NCBI RefSeq assembly: GCF_014773545.1
Contig: NZ_SDDV01000008.1
Span: forward strand, 1 to 64,000
Length of the DNA: 64,000 nucleotides
Source: Hydrogenophaga sp.
GTDB lineage: Bacteria; Pseudomonadota; Gammaproteobacteria; Burkholderiales; Burkholderiaceae_C
Direction of reading: 5' to 3'
Shown: piece after piece, positions 57,441-64,000 of the stretch
How positions within the stretch are numbered: position 1 is the first letter of the stretch
How the letters are laid out: the number at the start of each line of letters is the position of its first letter
The notes under the pieces: generated by a model
Database searches by the model: none
Told to the model about the DNA's origin: nothing
Seen by the model: only the letters and a program-made list of their open reading frames with translations
Program-made: the position numbers and the translations under genes

Positions 57441-57446
57441 ATTCCG

Positions 57447-58676
57447 ATGGACATTGTTCCCATCTACAAACGCGTTATTGGACTGGATGTGCACCAGTCG
57501 CAAATCACGGGCTGCGCGATTGTTGAGCAGCCTGACGGCAGCGTGACGCATGAGCTGCGCGAGTTTGGCGGCTTCAAGCGAGACCGCAAGGCACTGGCCG
57601 AGTGGGCACGCGCCATTGCCCCCGATGTCGTGGTCATGGAGAGCACCGGCATTTACTGGAAGAGCCCGTATGCGGCACTGGAAGCGGTTGGCATCATCGC
57701 CTGGGTCGTCAACGCCCGCCATGTCAAGGCGGTGCCGGGGCGCAAGACCGATGTGGCCGATGCGCAGTGGCTGGCCTCGCTGGCGCGCGCGGGCCTATTG
57801 CGGGCCTCCTTCATCGCAGTAGCCGACCTGCGCAGCCTGCGTCACATTGCGCGCCATCGGCAAAAGCTCGGCGGCATGCTCGCCAGCGAGAAGAACCGGC
57901 TGCACAAACTCCTCACCGATGCGGGCATCCGTTTGGGCGTGGTGGTGTCGGACTTGCACGGCCAGTCGGCACGCGCCATGGTCAAGGCGCTGATCGAGGG
58001 CAAGAGCGTCCCTGAGGTGCTGAACTTGGCCAGCAATCGTCTGCGTGCCAGCCGGGAAGACATCTTTGAGGCGCTGCAGGCCGAGGAAATCACGCCCGCG
58101 CATCGTTTTGTTCTGGCCGAGATCATGGCGCATATCGAAGAGCTCGAGGGCCGTATCGCCCGCTTTGACGCGGAGTTGCTGCGCTCCTTGCGGGACGCGG
58201 GTTATGGAGTGTCCTTGCGACTGCTGCAAACCTTGCCCGGCATTGACCTGATGGGTGCGGCCATGTTGCTGGTGGAGATTGGCTCGGACATGAGCGTGTT
58301 TGGCAGCGCCCAGCGACTGGCCTCTTGGGTAGGCATGTGTCCTGGCAACAACGAATCAGCGGGCAAGCGCAAAAGTGGACGCATCAGCAAGGGCAACGCC
58401 TGGGTGCGACGCCTGCTATGCGAGTTTGCGCAGGCCGCCGCGCGCAGCCGCTGCGCCCTTAAAGACAAGTTCCAGGCACTCAACGTGCGCAAGGGGCACA
58501 AACGATCCATCGTGGCGCTGGGGCACAAGATGCTGCGCACGATCTACGCCATGTTGAGCAAAAACACCCACTACGTGGATAAAACCGTGGACTACGAGGC
58601 CTTGATGGTGGCGCGCAATGCGCCTCGCTGGCTGCAGATGCTGGTCAAGCACGGTTTCGTGCCGAAGCCCGCCTGA
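57447..58676 (+). CDS. IS110-family transposase (DEDD recombinase)
   Basis: 409 residues. The RuvC-like N-terminal domain supplies acidic residues in IGLDVHQSQITG, VVVMESTGIYW and GRKTDVADAQWLA. The C-terminal Tnp/transposase_20 domain has LLQTLPGIDLMGAAMLLVEI, ASWVGMCPGNNESAGKRKSG with the conserved serine region, and RISKGNAWVRRLL. GGATTCCG precedes the ATG. Intact and probably active. Confidence 0.95.
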   Translation: MDIVPIYKRVIGLDVHQSQITGCAIVEQPDGSVTHELREFGGFKRDRKALAEWARAIAPDVVVMESTGIYWKSPYAALEAVGIIAWVVNARHVKAVPGRKTDVADAQWLASLARAGLLRASFIAVADLRSLRHIARHRQKLGGMLASEKNRLHKLLTDAGIRLGVVVSDLHGQSARAMVKALIEGKSVPEVLNLASNRLRASREDIFEALQAEEITPAHRFVLAEIMAHIEELEGRIARFDAELLRSLRDAGYGVSLRLLQTLPGIDLMGAAMLLVEIGSDMSVFGSAQRLASWVGMCPGNNESAGKRKSGRISKGNAWVRRLLCEFAQAAARSRCALKDKFQALNVRKGHKRSIVALGHKMLRTIYAMLSKNTHYVDKTVDYEALMVARNAPRWLQMLVKHGFVPKPA

Positions 58677-58762
58677 GTCACTGACCCATCGCGACTGCCT
58701 ATTGTGCGCGTGGCCTTGCAGGGGTCAGGAGTCCGTTCGTCTGGAGGTTGGGTTCTTTCACG

Positions 58763-59317
58763 TTAAATCTGCAGGCAGACAAAAGCTCCAGGCGCAGGGG
58801 CGTCGCGCGGCCACTGGCTGGCCGCGCGCAGGGGCGCGCCGCGCGCTGCCAACAGGTATTGCACGGCGCGGATCACGCCGGCGTGTGTAATCCAGACCGC
58901 CTGCTGAAGCTGGCCCGATTGCAGCTCCGCCAACGCGGCGCCGACGCGGTCTATCACCTGTTGCGCGCTCTCGACGCCCCCAAAGCGGTGCTGACCGAAA
59001 TCGGCCAGCCAATCGTCCAGCGCCGCGCGCGGTATCGCACTCCAGGCTTGCAGCTCCCAGCAGCCAAAATTCATTTCATTGAGTCGCGTATCGGCGCGCG
59101 GCAAGCCCAAATCGGGGCGCAATCGTTGGATCTCACGCGCCAGTTGCCGCGTTCGCGCCAGACCCGAGACCCAGACCGGCGCCTGCGCTGGCAGCAACTG
59201 CGCCAGCGCCTGCGCGGCCCGCCGCGTGTCAAGCGCGTTGGCCGGCAGGTCGCTGGCGCCGTAGCACAAACCATCGGGGCACTCGAGGCGGGCGTGACGC
59301 AGCAGCCACAGCTTCAT
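58763..59317 (-). CDS. cobC: Alpha-ribazole phosphatase CobC (histidine phosphatase family)
   Basis: Removes the phosphate in the nucleotide-loop stage of cobalamin synthesis. 184 residues from the ATG at 59317: KLWLLRHARLECPDGLCYGA (RHG-type catalytic histidine, here RHA), VWVSGLARTRQLA, LNEMNFGCWELQAW and WITHAGVIRAVQYLL. The upstream open frame is in antisense overlap with cobS and ignored. It follows cobS by 13 bp, so the two form an operon. The C terminus ends next to the IS110 right end. Confidence 0.85.
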   Translation of the reverse strand: MKLWLLRHARLECPDGLCYGASDLPANALDTRRAAQALAQLLPAQAPVWVSGLARTRQLAREIQRLRPDLGLPRADTRLNEMNFGCWELQAWSAIPRAALDDWLADFGQHRFGGVESAQQVIDRVGAALAELQSGQLQQAVWITHAGVIRAVQYLLAARGAPLRAASQWPRDAPAPGAFVCLQI

Positions 59318-59330
59318 GCGATGCGCAGCC

Positions 59331-60155
59331 TCAGGACGCCACAGCAGGCAAGGCCAGTGCCAGCCCGAGATAAAACGCCAGCTCGCTGACCTGTTGTGCC
59401 GCACCCAGTCCGTCACCGGTAAAACCTTGCAAACGGCGGCGCAGCAAACGCCACGCCCAGAGCAGACCGAGCAACGCACCCAGCACAGCCTGCGGCCAGG
59501 GCGCCGCCGGCAGCAGCCACATCACCAGCGCCAACGCCAGCGCCCCCCACAGCAAGGCAACCAGCAAAGCGGCGTTGCCGATGCTGTGCGCCAGCGGCTT
59601 GGACTTGGACTGCGGTGTGTCCCCCACGTGCGCCAGCGTGCGAACGATCAACAGCGGCAGCAGGCGCGAAATGACGTGGGCCGCAAACAAGGCCGCCGCA
59701 GCCAGCAAGGCACCGGCCTGCGCCAGCAAGGCCAGCAAAGCCACCTTGAGCAGCAGCGCCAGCACCAGCGCCAGCGCGCCAAAGCTGCCGATGCGAGAGT
59801 CTTTCATGATCTCCAGCGCGCGTTCGCGCTCGAGCGCGCCGCCCAGGCCGTCGGCCAGGTCGGCCAGACCGTCCTCATGGAAAGCGCCCGTCAGCAGCAC
59901 ACTGAAAACCGTGCTCAGACTGGCCGCCACCCAGGGCGCGGCCGGCAAATCGGGCAGCACCAGCAGCAATGCGTAAAACAGGGCGGCCGTCAAAGCCCCC
60001 ACCAGCCAGCCCACAGCCGGGAAATGCGCCGCACTGGCGCGCAGCAAGGCCGGGCTAAAGCCCACCCAGCACGCCAGCCGCCCGGTGATCGGAATGCGGG
60101 TGAAAAACTGAACCGCGAGCAGAAAATGGCGCACGAAGCGCAGCAGAAAAAACAT
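59331..60155 (-). CDS. cobS: Adenosylcobinamide-GDP ribazoletransferase CobS
   Basis: Integral membrane enzyme joining adenosylcobinamide-GDP with alpha-ribazole. 274 residues with about six membrane helices. HFLLAVQFFTRIPITGRLAC, FPAVGWLVGAL, GAFHEDGLADLADGLGG with the acidic metal-binding site, RALEIMKDSRIGSFGALALV and GFTGDGLGAAQQVSELAFYL are family motifs. Operon with cobC; the other cob genes are not in the window. Confidence 0.94.
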   Translation of the reverse strand: MFFLLRFVRHFLLAVQFFTRIPITGRLACWVGFSPALLRASAAHFPAVGWLVGALTAALFYALLLVLPDLPAAPWVAASLSTVFSVLLTGAFHEDGLADLADGLGGALERERALEIMKDSRIGSFGALALVLALLLKVALLALLAQAGALLAAAALFAAHVISRLLPLLIVRTLAHVGDTPQSKSKPLAHSIGNAALLVALLWGALALALVMWLLPAAPWPQAVLGALLGLLWAWRLLRRRLQGFTGDGLGAAQQVSELAFYLGLALALPAVAS

Positions 60156-60217
60156 CTGGTCTGGTCTGCGAAGGGGGTAGGAGACAAGTTTGCCGGGGCA
60201 GCGCGTGCGGGTTCAGC

Positions 60218-60973
60218 TCAGGCCAGACCGCTGCTGAGCCAGCGCGCCCAGTCAGCCGCCCCGTTGCGCTGCGCCTGGGCGGCGGCGGCCTGCCAGTCGT
60301 AGGACACGGCAAGCAGCGCCAACGTCCAGCCGCCGGCCGGGTCTGATTCGCACAGCGCGTAGCGCGCGTGCGGACTACCGCTTTGGTGGACGTGATACGC
60401 CAGGTGATCGTCGTCGAACGCCGGCAGGCCGACACTGCCGGGGTTGACGCACAAGGTGCGTGCAGCCGTCGGCAGTTGCAGCACGCGCGGCAGGTGGCTG
60501 TGGCCACACAGCAACAGCGCAGCACCCTGCCCCGGCGTGCCTGCCAGACGCTGCGCCACTTCGGCGGCACTGGCCGGACGCGAACCGCCGGAATCGACGG
60601 TCTCGAGCAGGTATTCGCAGTCCTTGTCGGGTCGGCCATGGCAAACGTACACCTGCTCGTCCAGCCAGAGCTGCGTTGGCAGCGCAGCCAGCCAGGCACG
60701 CTGGGCTGCGCTGGTGTGGGCAAAAGCATAGCCGTCGCCGCTGCTGTCAGCGTCGCGGCTGGCGCAACTGAGCAACTGACGCTCGTGGTTGCCGGCCACG
60801 GTCGGCAGATCGAGCGCCATCAGCCGCTCGGCGGTTTCAGCGGGCCACAGCGGGCCGCTCAGAATATCGCCGCAGTTGACCACCATGTCGGCCCCGCGCC
60901 GGGCAATGTCGGCCCATACGGCATCGAGCGCGGGCAGGTTGCCATGAATGTCGGAGATGACAGCAATACGCAT
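60218..60973 (-). CDS. Metallophosphoesterase (YfcE/MJ0936-like)
   Basis: 251 residues with the complete two-metal site of the calcineurin-like family: AVISDIHGNLPALDAV, NCGDILSGPLWP, TVAGNHERQL and LLCGHSHLPRVLQLP, then CVNPGSVGLP. Soluble. The substrate is unknown; relatives hydrolyse phosphodiesters. It is transcribed toward cobS, 62 bp apart. The 243 bp between it and the next gene carry no further gene. Confidence 0.87.
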   Translation of the reverse strand: MRIAVISDIHGNLPALDAVWADIARRGADMVVNCGDILSGPLWPAETAERLMALDLPTVAGNHERQLLSCASRDADSSGDGYAFAHTSAAQRAWLAALPTQLWLDEQVYVCHGRPDKDCEYLLETVDSGGSRPASAAEVAQRLAGTPGQGAALLLCGHSHLPRVLQLPTAARTLCVNPGSVGLPAFDDDHLAYHVHQSGSPHARYALCESDPAGGWTLALLAVSYDWQAAAAQAQRNGAADWARWLSSGLA

Positions 60974-61216
60974 GGCCTTGACCCGGGACGCGGATGTGAA
61001 CGAATCGATGTGGCCGATTGTAGGCAGCGGGGAAGTATTTTCAACCCCGGCACAAGCGCGTCACAAACGGCAACTAAACTGCTGGAGCAAAATCACTGGT
61101 TGGCGCTTGCAGTGACATAAACCGGCGTAAAAACTCGCTTCATGTCACTGAATTTGTTACACCTTCATTCCTACTCCGCCACGGCTGCCCACCGCCGAAG
61201 AAAAACCCCAATCGCC

Positions 61217-61960
61217 ATGAACCGACTCGAAGGAAAAGTCTGCATCATCACCGGTGCCGCCCAGGGCATTGGCTTGGCCAGCGCGCTCAAATTTGCCCGC
61301 GAGGGCGCAATCGTCGTCGTCTGCGACATCAAAGCAGACGCCGTTGCAGCGGTCGTGCAACAGTGCCAGGCCGTTGGTGCCTCTGCCGTCGGCTTCGATC
61401 TGGACGTGACGCAGCGCAGCGCAGTCGACGCCGTGGTGGCGCAGGTCAAGGCGCGTTTTGGCCGCATCGACGTATTGGTCAACAACGCCGGCATCACCCA
61501 AGACGCGCGCTTGCAAAAAATGACAGTCGAGCAGTTCGACCGGGTGATAGACGTCAACCTGCGTGGCGCTTTCCATTGCGCGCAGGCGGTGGCCGACACC
61601 ATGGTCGAACAAGGCAGCGGTGTGATCCTGAATTCGAGTTCGGTGGTTGGCATTTACGGCAACTTCGGCCAGACCAACTATGCCGCCAGCAAATTCGGCG
61701 TGATCGGTTTCACCAAGACCTGGAGCCGCGAACTCGGCCCCAAAGGGGTGCGCGTCAACGCGGTGGCGCCGGGCTTCATCGCCACACCGATACTGGCGAG
61801 TATTCCAGAAAAAGTGCTGACCGACATGCAGCACCGGGTGCCGCTGCGCCGTCTGGGCCAGCCGGAAGAAGTCGCCAACGTCTACGCCTTTCTCGCCAGC
61901 GACGAAGCCAGCTACATCAACGGCGCAGTCATCGAGGTTGCAGGCGGACTGTCTTTGTAG
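61217..61960 (+). CDS. FabG-like short-chain dehydrogenase (3-oxoacyl-ACP reductase type)
   Basis: 247 residues from the ATG at 61217. NAD(P)-binding [37 protein letters not shown], the catalytic [20 protein letters not shown] (Ser, Tyr and Lys) and EVAGGLSL at the end match FabG or PhaB-type reductases. It stands apart from other fab or pha genes, so it may serve a side pathway such as polyhydroxyalkanoate or acyl-CoA reduction. The 144 bp before rlmB contain nothing recognisable. Confidence 0.9.
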   Translation: MNRLEGKVCIITGAAQGIGLASALKFAREGAIVVVCDIKADAVAAVVQQCQAVGASAVGFDLDVTQRSAVDAVVAQVKARFGRIDVLVNNAGITQDARLQKMTVEQFDRVIDVNLRGAFHCAQAVADTMVEQGSGVILNSSSVVGIYGNFGQTNYAASKFGVIGFTKTWSRELGPKGVRVNAVAPGFIATPILASIPEKVLTDMQHRVPLRRLGQPEEVANVYAFLASDEASYINGAVIEVAGGLSL

Positions 61961-62104
61961 CATCCACTGTTACGCCAACGCTCCCATCGTCAGCTTGGCC
62001 CTGGGCTCGGAGTGCGTGGCCGAGCAGCGGGTGCGCGCTCACTCAGCTCAGCGTCGTGCTCGCCTCGGCGCCGGTCATGATCCGCAGAACCGGTTTTGAC
62101 CGCC

Positions 62105-62848
62105 TCAACTGCGCTGGCGCAGCGCTTCGTACAGACACACGCCGCTGGCGACCGAGACGTTAAGGCTTTCGACCGCACCGCGCATAGGGATGCGCAGCAG
62201 CTCGTCGCAGGTCTTGCGCGTGAGTTGGCGCATGCCGTCACCCTCGGCGCCCAACACCAGCGCGAGCGGGCCTTTGAGGTCCGTCTGGTAGAGCGTCTGG
62301 GGTGCGTCGTCGCTGGCGCCCAGCACCCGGATGTGGCGCTCTTTGAGTTCGCCCAGGGTGCGCGCGAGGTTGGTGACCATGAAGTAAGGCATGGTCTCGG
62401 CGGCACCGCTGGCGACCTTGGCCACGGTGGCGTTGACGCCGGCGGCGTGATCCTTGGGAGCGATCACGGCATGCGCACCAGCGCCGTCGGCCACGCGCAA
62501 ACAAGCCCCGAGGTTGTGCGGATCGGTAATGCCGTCTAGCACCAGCAGCAGCGGCGCCGTGCCGGCGGCTTCGATCTGTTCGAGCAGATCGTCGAGCGAA
62601 TGCAGCGCCGGCAGCGCCTGCACCCGCGCCGCCAGGCCCTGGTGGCCGTGGCTGCCCGCCAACTTGGCGATGCGCAAAGCGTCGGCCTCGATCAGCCGCA
62701 CCTGGGCCTCCTGGGCCCGCGCCACAAACTGACGCATGCGCGCGTCGCGCCGGCTGGCATCGAAGTAGATTTCGACGATCGATTGCGGCGCGGTTTTCAG
62801 ACGCACGCCCACGGCGTGAAAGCCGAACAGCACTTTGGAACCAGACAT
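62105..62848 (-). CDS. rlmB: 23S rRNA (guanosine-2251-2'-O)-methyltransferase RlmB
   Basis: SPOUT-class methyltransferase for G2251 in the P-site loop. 247 residues. The N-terminal RNA-binding domain has VLFGFHAVGVRLKTAPQSIV. The SpoU domain has LLVLDGITDPHNLGACLRVA, DGAGAHAVIAPKDHAAGVNA, VLGAEGDGMRQLTRKTCDEL and IPMRGAVESLNVSVASGVCL. Complete. Confidence 0.96.
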   Translation of the reverse strand: MSGSKVLFGFHAVGVRLKTAPQSIVEIYFDASRRDARMRQFVARAQEAQVRLIEADALRIAKLAGSHGHQGLAARVQALPALHSLDDLLEQIEAAGTAPLLLVLDGITDPHNLGACLRVADGAGAHAVIAPKDHAAGVNATVAKVASGAAETMPYFMVTNLARTLGELKERHIRVLGASDDAPQTLYQTDLKGPLALVLGAEGDGMRQLTRKTCDELLRIPMRGAVESLNVSVASGVCLYEALRQRS

Positions 62849-62887
62849 GGCCGCATTATCCGGGATCGCCCGCTGCGGCAGCGCGCC

Positions 62888-63595
62888 TCAGGCAAGCGCG
62901 CCGTCCCACACCGGATCGGGGACGATCTGGCCGGCTTCGATCACGATGCGGCGCTCGCAGCGCCGGGCAATTTCGTCGTCGTGCGTCACCAGCACCAGCG
63001 TGGTGCCCAGTTCCCGGTTGAGCTCGAACATCAGCTCCATGACCTTGCCGCCGGTGACAAAATCCAGGCTGCCGGTAGGCTCGTCGGCCAGCAAGACGGC
63101 CGGCCTGACGACGAAGGCGCGCGCCAGCGCCACGCGCTGTTGCTCGCCGCCCGACAGCAGCCTGGGATAGTGCGCCAGCCGCTCGCCCAGACCGACGCGG
63201 CGCAGCATCTGGGTGGCGCAGGCGCGCGCGTCGCGCCGACCGGCCAGCTCCAGCGGCAGCATCACGTTCTCCAGCGCGCTCAGGTTGCCCAGCAACTGAA
63301 AACTCTGAAACACGAAGCCCAGCTTCTGCGCCCGCAGGGCGGCGCGCTGATCTTCGTCGAGGGCGAACAGATCGACGCCGTCGATGCGAACCGTACCGCT
63401 GCTGGGCGTATCCAATCCCGCCACGATAGACAGCAGCGTGCTCTTGCCCGAGCCCGAGGCACCGACGATGGCGGTGGTTTGACCCCGTTTCAGGGTGAAA
63501 TCGACATCGCGCAAAATGCACAGTTCGCCGCTGGAGTCGGCAACCGATTTGCACACCTGCGAAACGACAATCATGGCAATCGTTGCATCGGACAT
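62888..63595 (-). CDS. ABC transporter ATP-binding protein (LolD/YbbA type)
   Basis: 235 residues with GASGSGKSTLLSIVAGLDTP (Walker A), FQSFQLLGNLSALENVMLPL, the signature LLSGGEQQRVALARAFVVRP and LLADEPTGSLDF. It matches YbbA, the ATPase that works with the FtsX-like permease YbbP. The partner permease would be downstream or elsewhere. It starts 14 bp from the divergent esterase gene, the usual YbbA-TesA arrangement. Confidence 0.9.
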   Translation of the reverse strand: MSDATIAMIVVSQVCKSVADSSGELCILRDVDFTLKRGQTTAIVGASGSGKSTLLSIVAGLDTPSSGTVRIDGVDLFALDEDQRAALRAQKLGFVFQSFQLLGNLSALENVMLPLELAGRRDARACATQMLRRVGLGERLAHYPRLLSGGEQQRVALARAFVVRPAVLLADEPTGSLDFVTGGKVMELMFELNRELGTTLVLVTHDDEIARRCERRIVIEAGQIVPDPVWDGALA

Positions 63596-63609
63596 GAAAG
63601 GGCTTTGAT

Positions 63610-64000
63610 TTGAAACGACGCGACTTTACCGCACTGGCGCTGCTGGGTCCGGCCGTGGTTCACTCCAAGCCCGTTCCGCCCGGCCCCGAGCGCGTGCTGC
63701 TGGTGTTGGGCGACTCGCTGAGCGCCGAATACGGCCTGCGCCGCGGCAGCGGCTGGGTGGCCCTGCTGCAAGAGCGGCTGGCCCGGGACAATCTGGCCGC
63801 GCGCGTGGTGAACGCCAGCATCAGCGGCGACACCAGCTCGGGTGGGCGCTCGCGTCTGCCCGCGCTGCTGCGCCGGCACCAGCCCGCCGTGCTGCTGCTG
63901 CAACTCGGCAGCAACGACGCCCTGCGCGGCCTGCCGCTGAACATGACGCGCGACAACCTGAGCTTCATGGCGCGCTTGGCCCGCGCGGGCGGCGCGCGCG
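63610..64000 (+). CDS. TesA-like GDSL/SGNH esterase, cut by the window edge
   Basis: Partial: 130 codons to the end. A TTG start gives KRRDFTALALLGPAVVHS, a short export signal with an RR pair, then VLLVLGDSLSAEYGLRRGSG (block I with the catalytic Ser), NASISGDTSSGG (block II Gly) and LLQLGSNDALRG (block III Asn). Matches periplasmic acyl-CoA thioesterase/lysophospholipase L1. Divergent from the YbbA-like gene. No ATG start is visible in frame. Confidence 0.88.
   Translation, partial: MKRRDFTALALLGPAVVHSKPVPPGPERVLLVLGDSLSAEYGLRRGSGWVALLQERLARDNLAARVVNASISGDTSSGGRSRLPALLRRHQPAVLLLQLGSNDALRGLPLNMTRDNLSFMARLARAGGAR

Larger units (their letters stand above)
57172..58745 (+). mobile_element. IS110-family insertion sequence (ends approximate)
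   Basis: The left end is set by where the csx14-like frame is cut; the right end lies between the transposase stop (58676) and the cobC stop (58763). About 270 bp of leader precede the transposase and under 90 bp follow it. This is the layout of IS110-group elements, whose bridge RNA is made from the long left end. No terminal inverted repeats were found, as expected for this family. Confidence 0.75.

Noticed and set aside
56865..57446. Possible CRISPR array near the csx14-like fragment
   Set aside because: No regular direct repeats with spacers are present; GTCACACAC occurs twice by chance within one short stretch.
58749..58765. TTTCACGTTAA at the end of cobC as a third copy of the 120-bp repeat
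   Set aside because: Only about 11 bp are shared with the repeat end; too short to claim homology.
60156..60217. Cobalamin riboswitch near cobS
   Set aside because: The 62 bp lie between cobS and the metallophosphoesterase gene and are too short; no B12-box sequence was recognised.

Overview
The window looks like chromosomal DNA of a betaproteobacterium of the order Burkholderiales, most likely Comamonadaceae-like. The basis is high GC content, the gene orders smc-zipA-ligA and maf-rng, an ArgA of the Burkholderiales type, TrpB2, TolB-Pal-CpoB, and short dispersed repeats carrying the GAGCCTGTCGAA core. The family is inferred from gene content; no 16S or other marker was available.

Layout. 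0-6.7 kb: a forward cluster for chromosome structure, division and DNA joining (smc, zipA, ligA). 6.8-10.8 kb: two M16 peptidases on the minus strand, divergent from ftsY. 10.9-16.7 kb: hrpA (carrying in-frame repeat insertions), divergent from a small ribbon-helix-helix gene coupled to argA. 16.9-21.4 kb: tRNA-Pro(GGG), a carrier/acyl-AMP-ligase/acyltransferase fusion protein and a UMF1-type transporter. 21.5-27.7 kb: purL divergent from serB, then trpB2. 27.8-31.4 kb: a decayed stretch with deleted qorB-like and hxlR-like genes, a stray copy of the trpB2 start, a thioredoxin-like protein, an SUI1/YciH protein, a small lipoprotein and a broken group II intron reverse transcriptase. 31.4-35.6 kb: dapA-bamC and an overlapping MFS/small membrane protein/methyltransferase operon. 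35.9-38.7 kb: rlmH, maf, rng. 38.7-42.3 kb: an accessory insert in the 3' end of rng with a ParD-like gene and a large SF1 helicase with a possible RelE-like N terminus and an ankyrin repeat. 42.3-49.3 kb: msbA-like, tolB-pal-cpoB, a YeeE/YedE transporter, tcdA and tRNA-Lys. 49.6-56.9 kb: a three-gene amidoligase/ATP-grasp/alpha-E/transglutaminase cluster. 57.0-58.7 kb: a fragment of a CRISPR-associated Csx14/NE0113-like gene cut off by an IS110-family element. 58.7-64 kb: cobC, cobS, a metallophosphoesterase, a FabG-like reductase, rlmB, an ABC ATPase and the start of a TesA-like esterase.

Most of the window is housekeeping. The best candidates for something new are the insert in rng (RHH gene plus helicase, bordered by two copies of the rng terminal codons), the predicted peptide-ligase/transglutaminase cluster, the IS110 element with a long structured leader that could hold a bridge RNA, the RHH gene translationally coupled to argA, and several dispersed repeats that have entered coding or near-coding positions.
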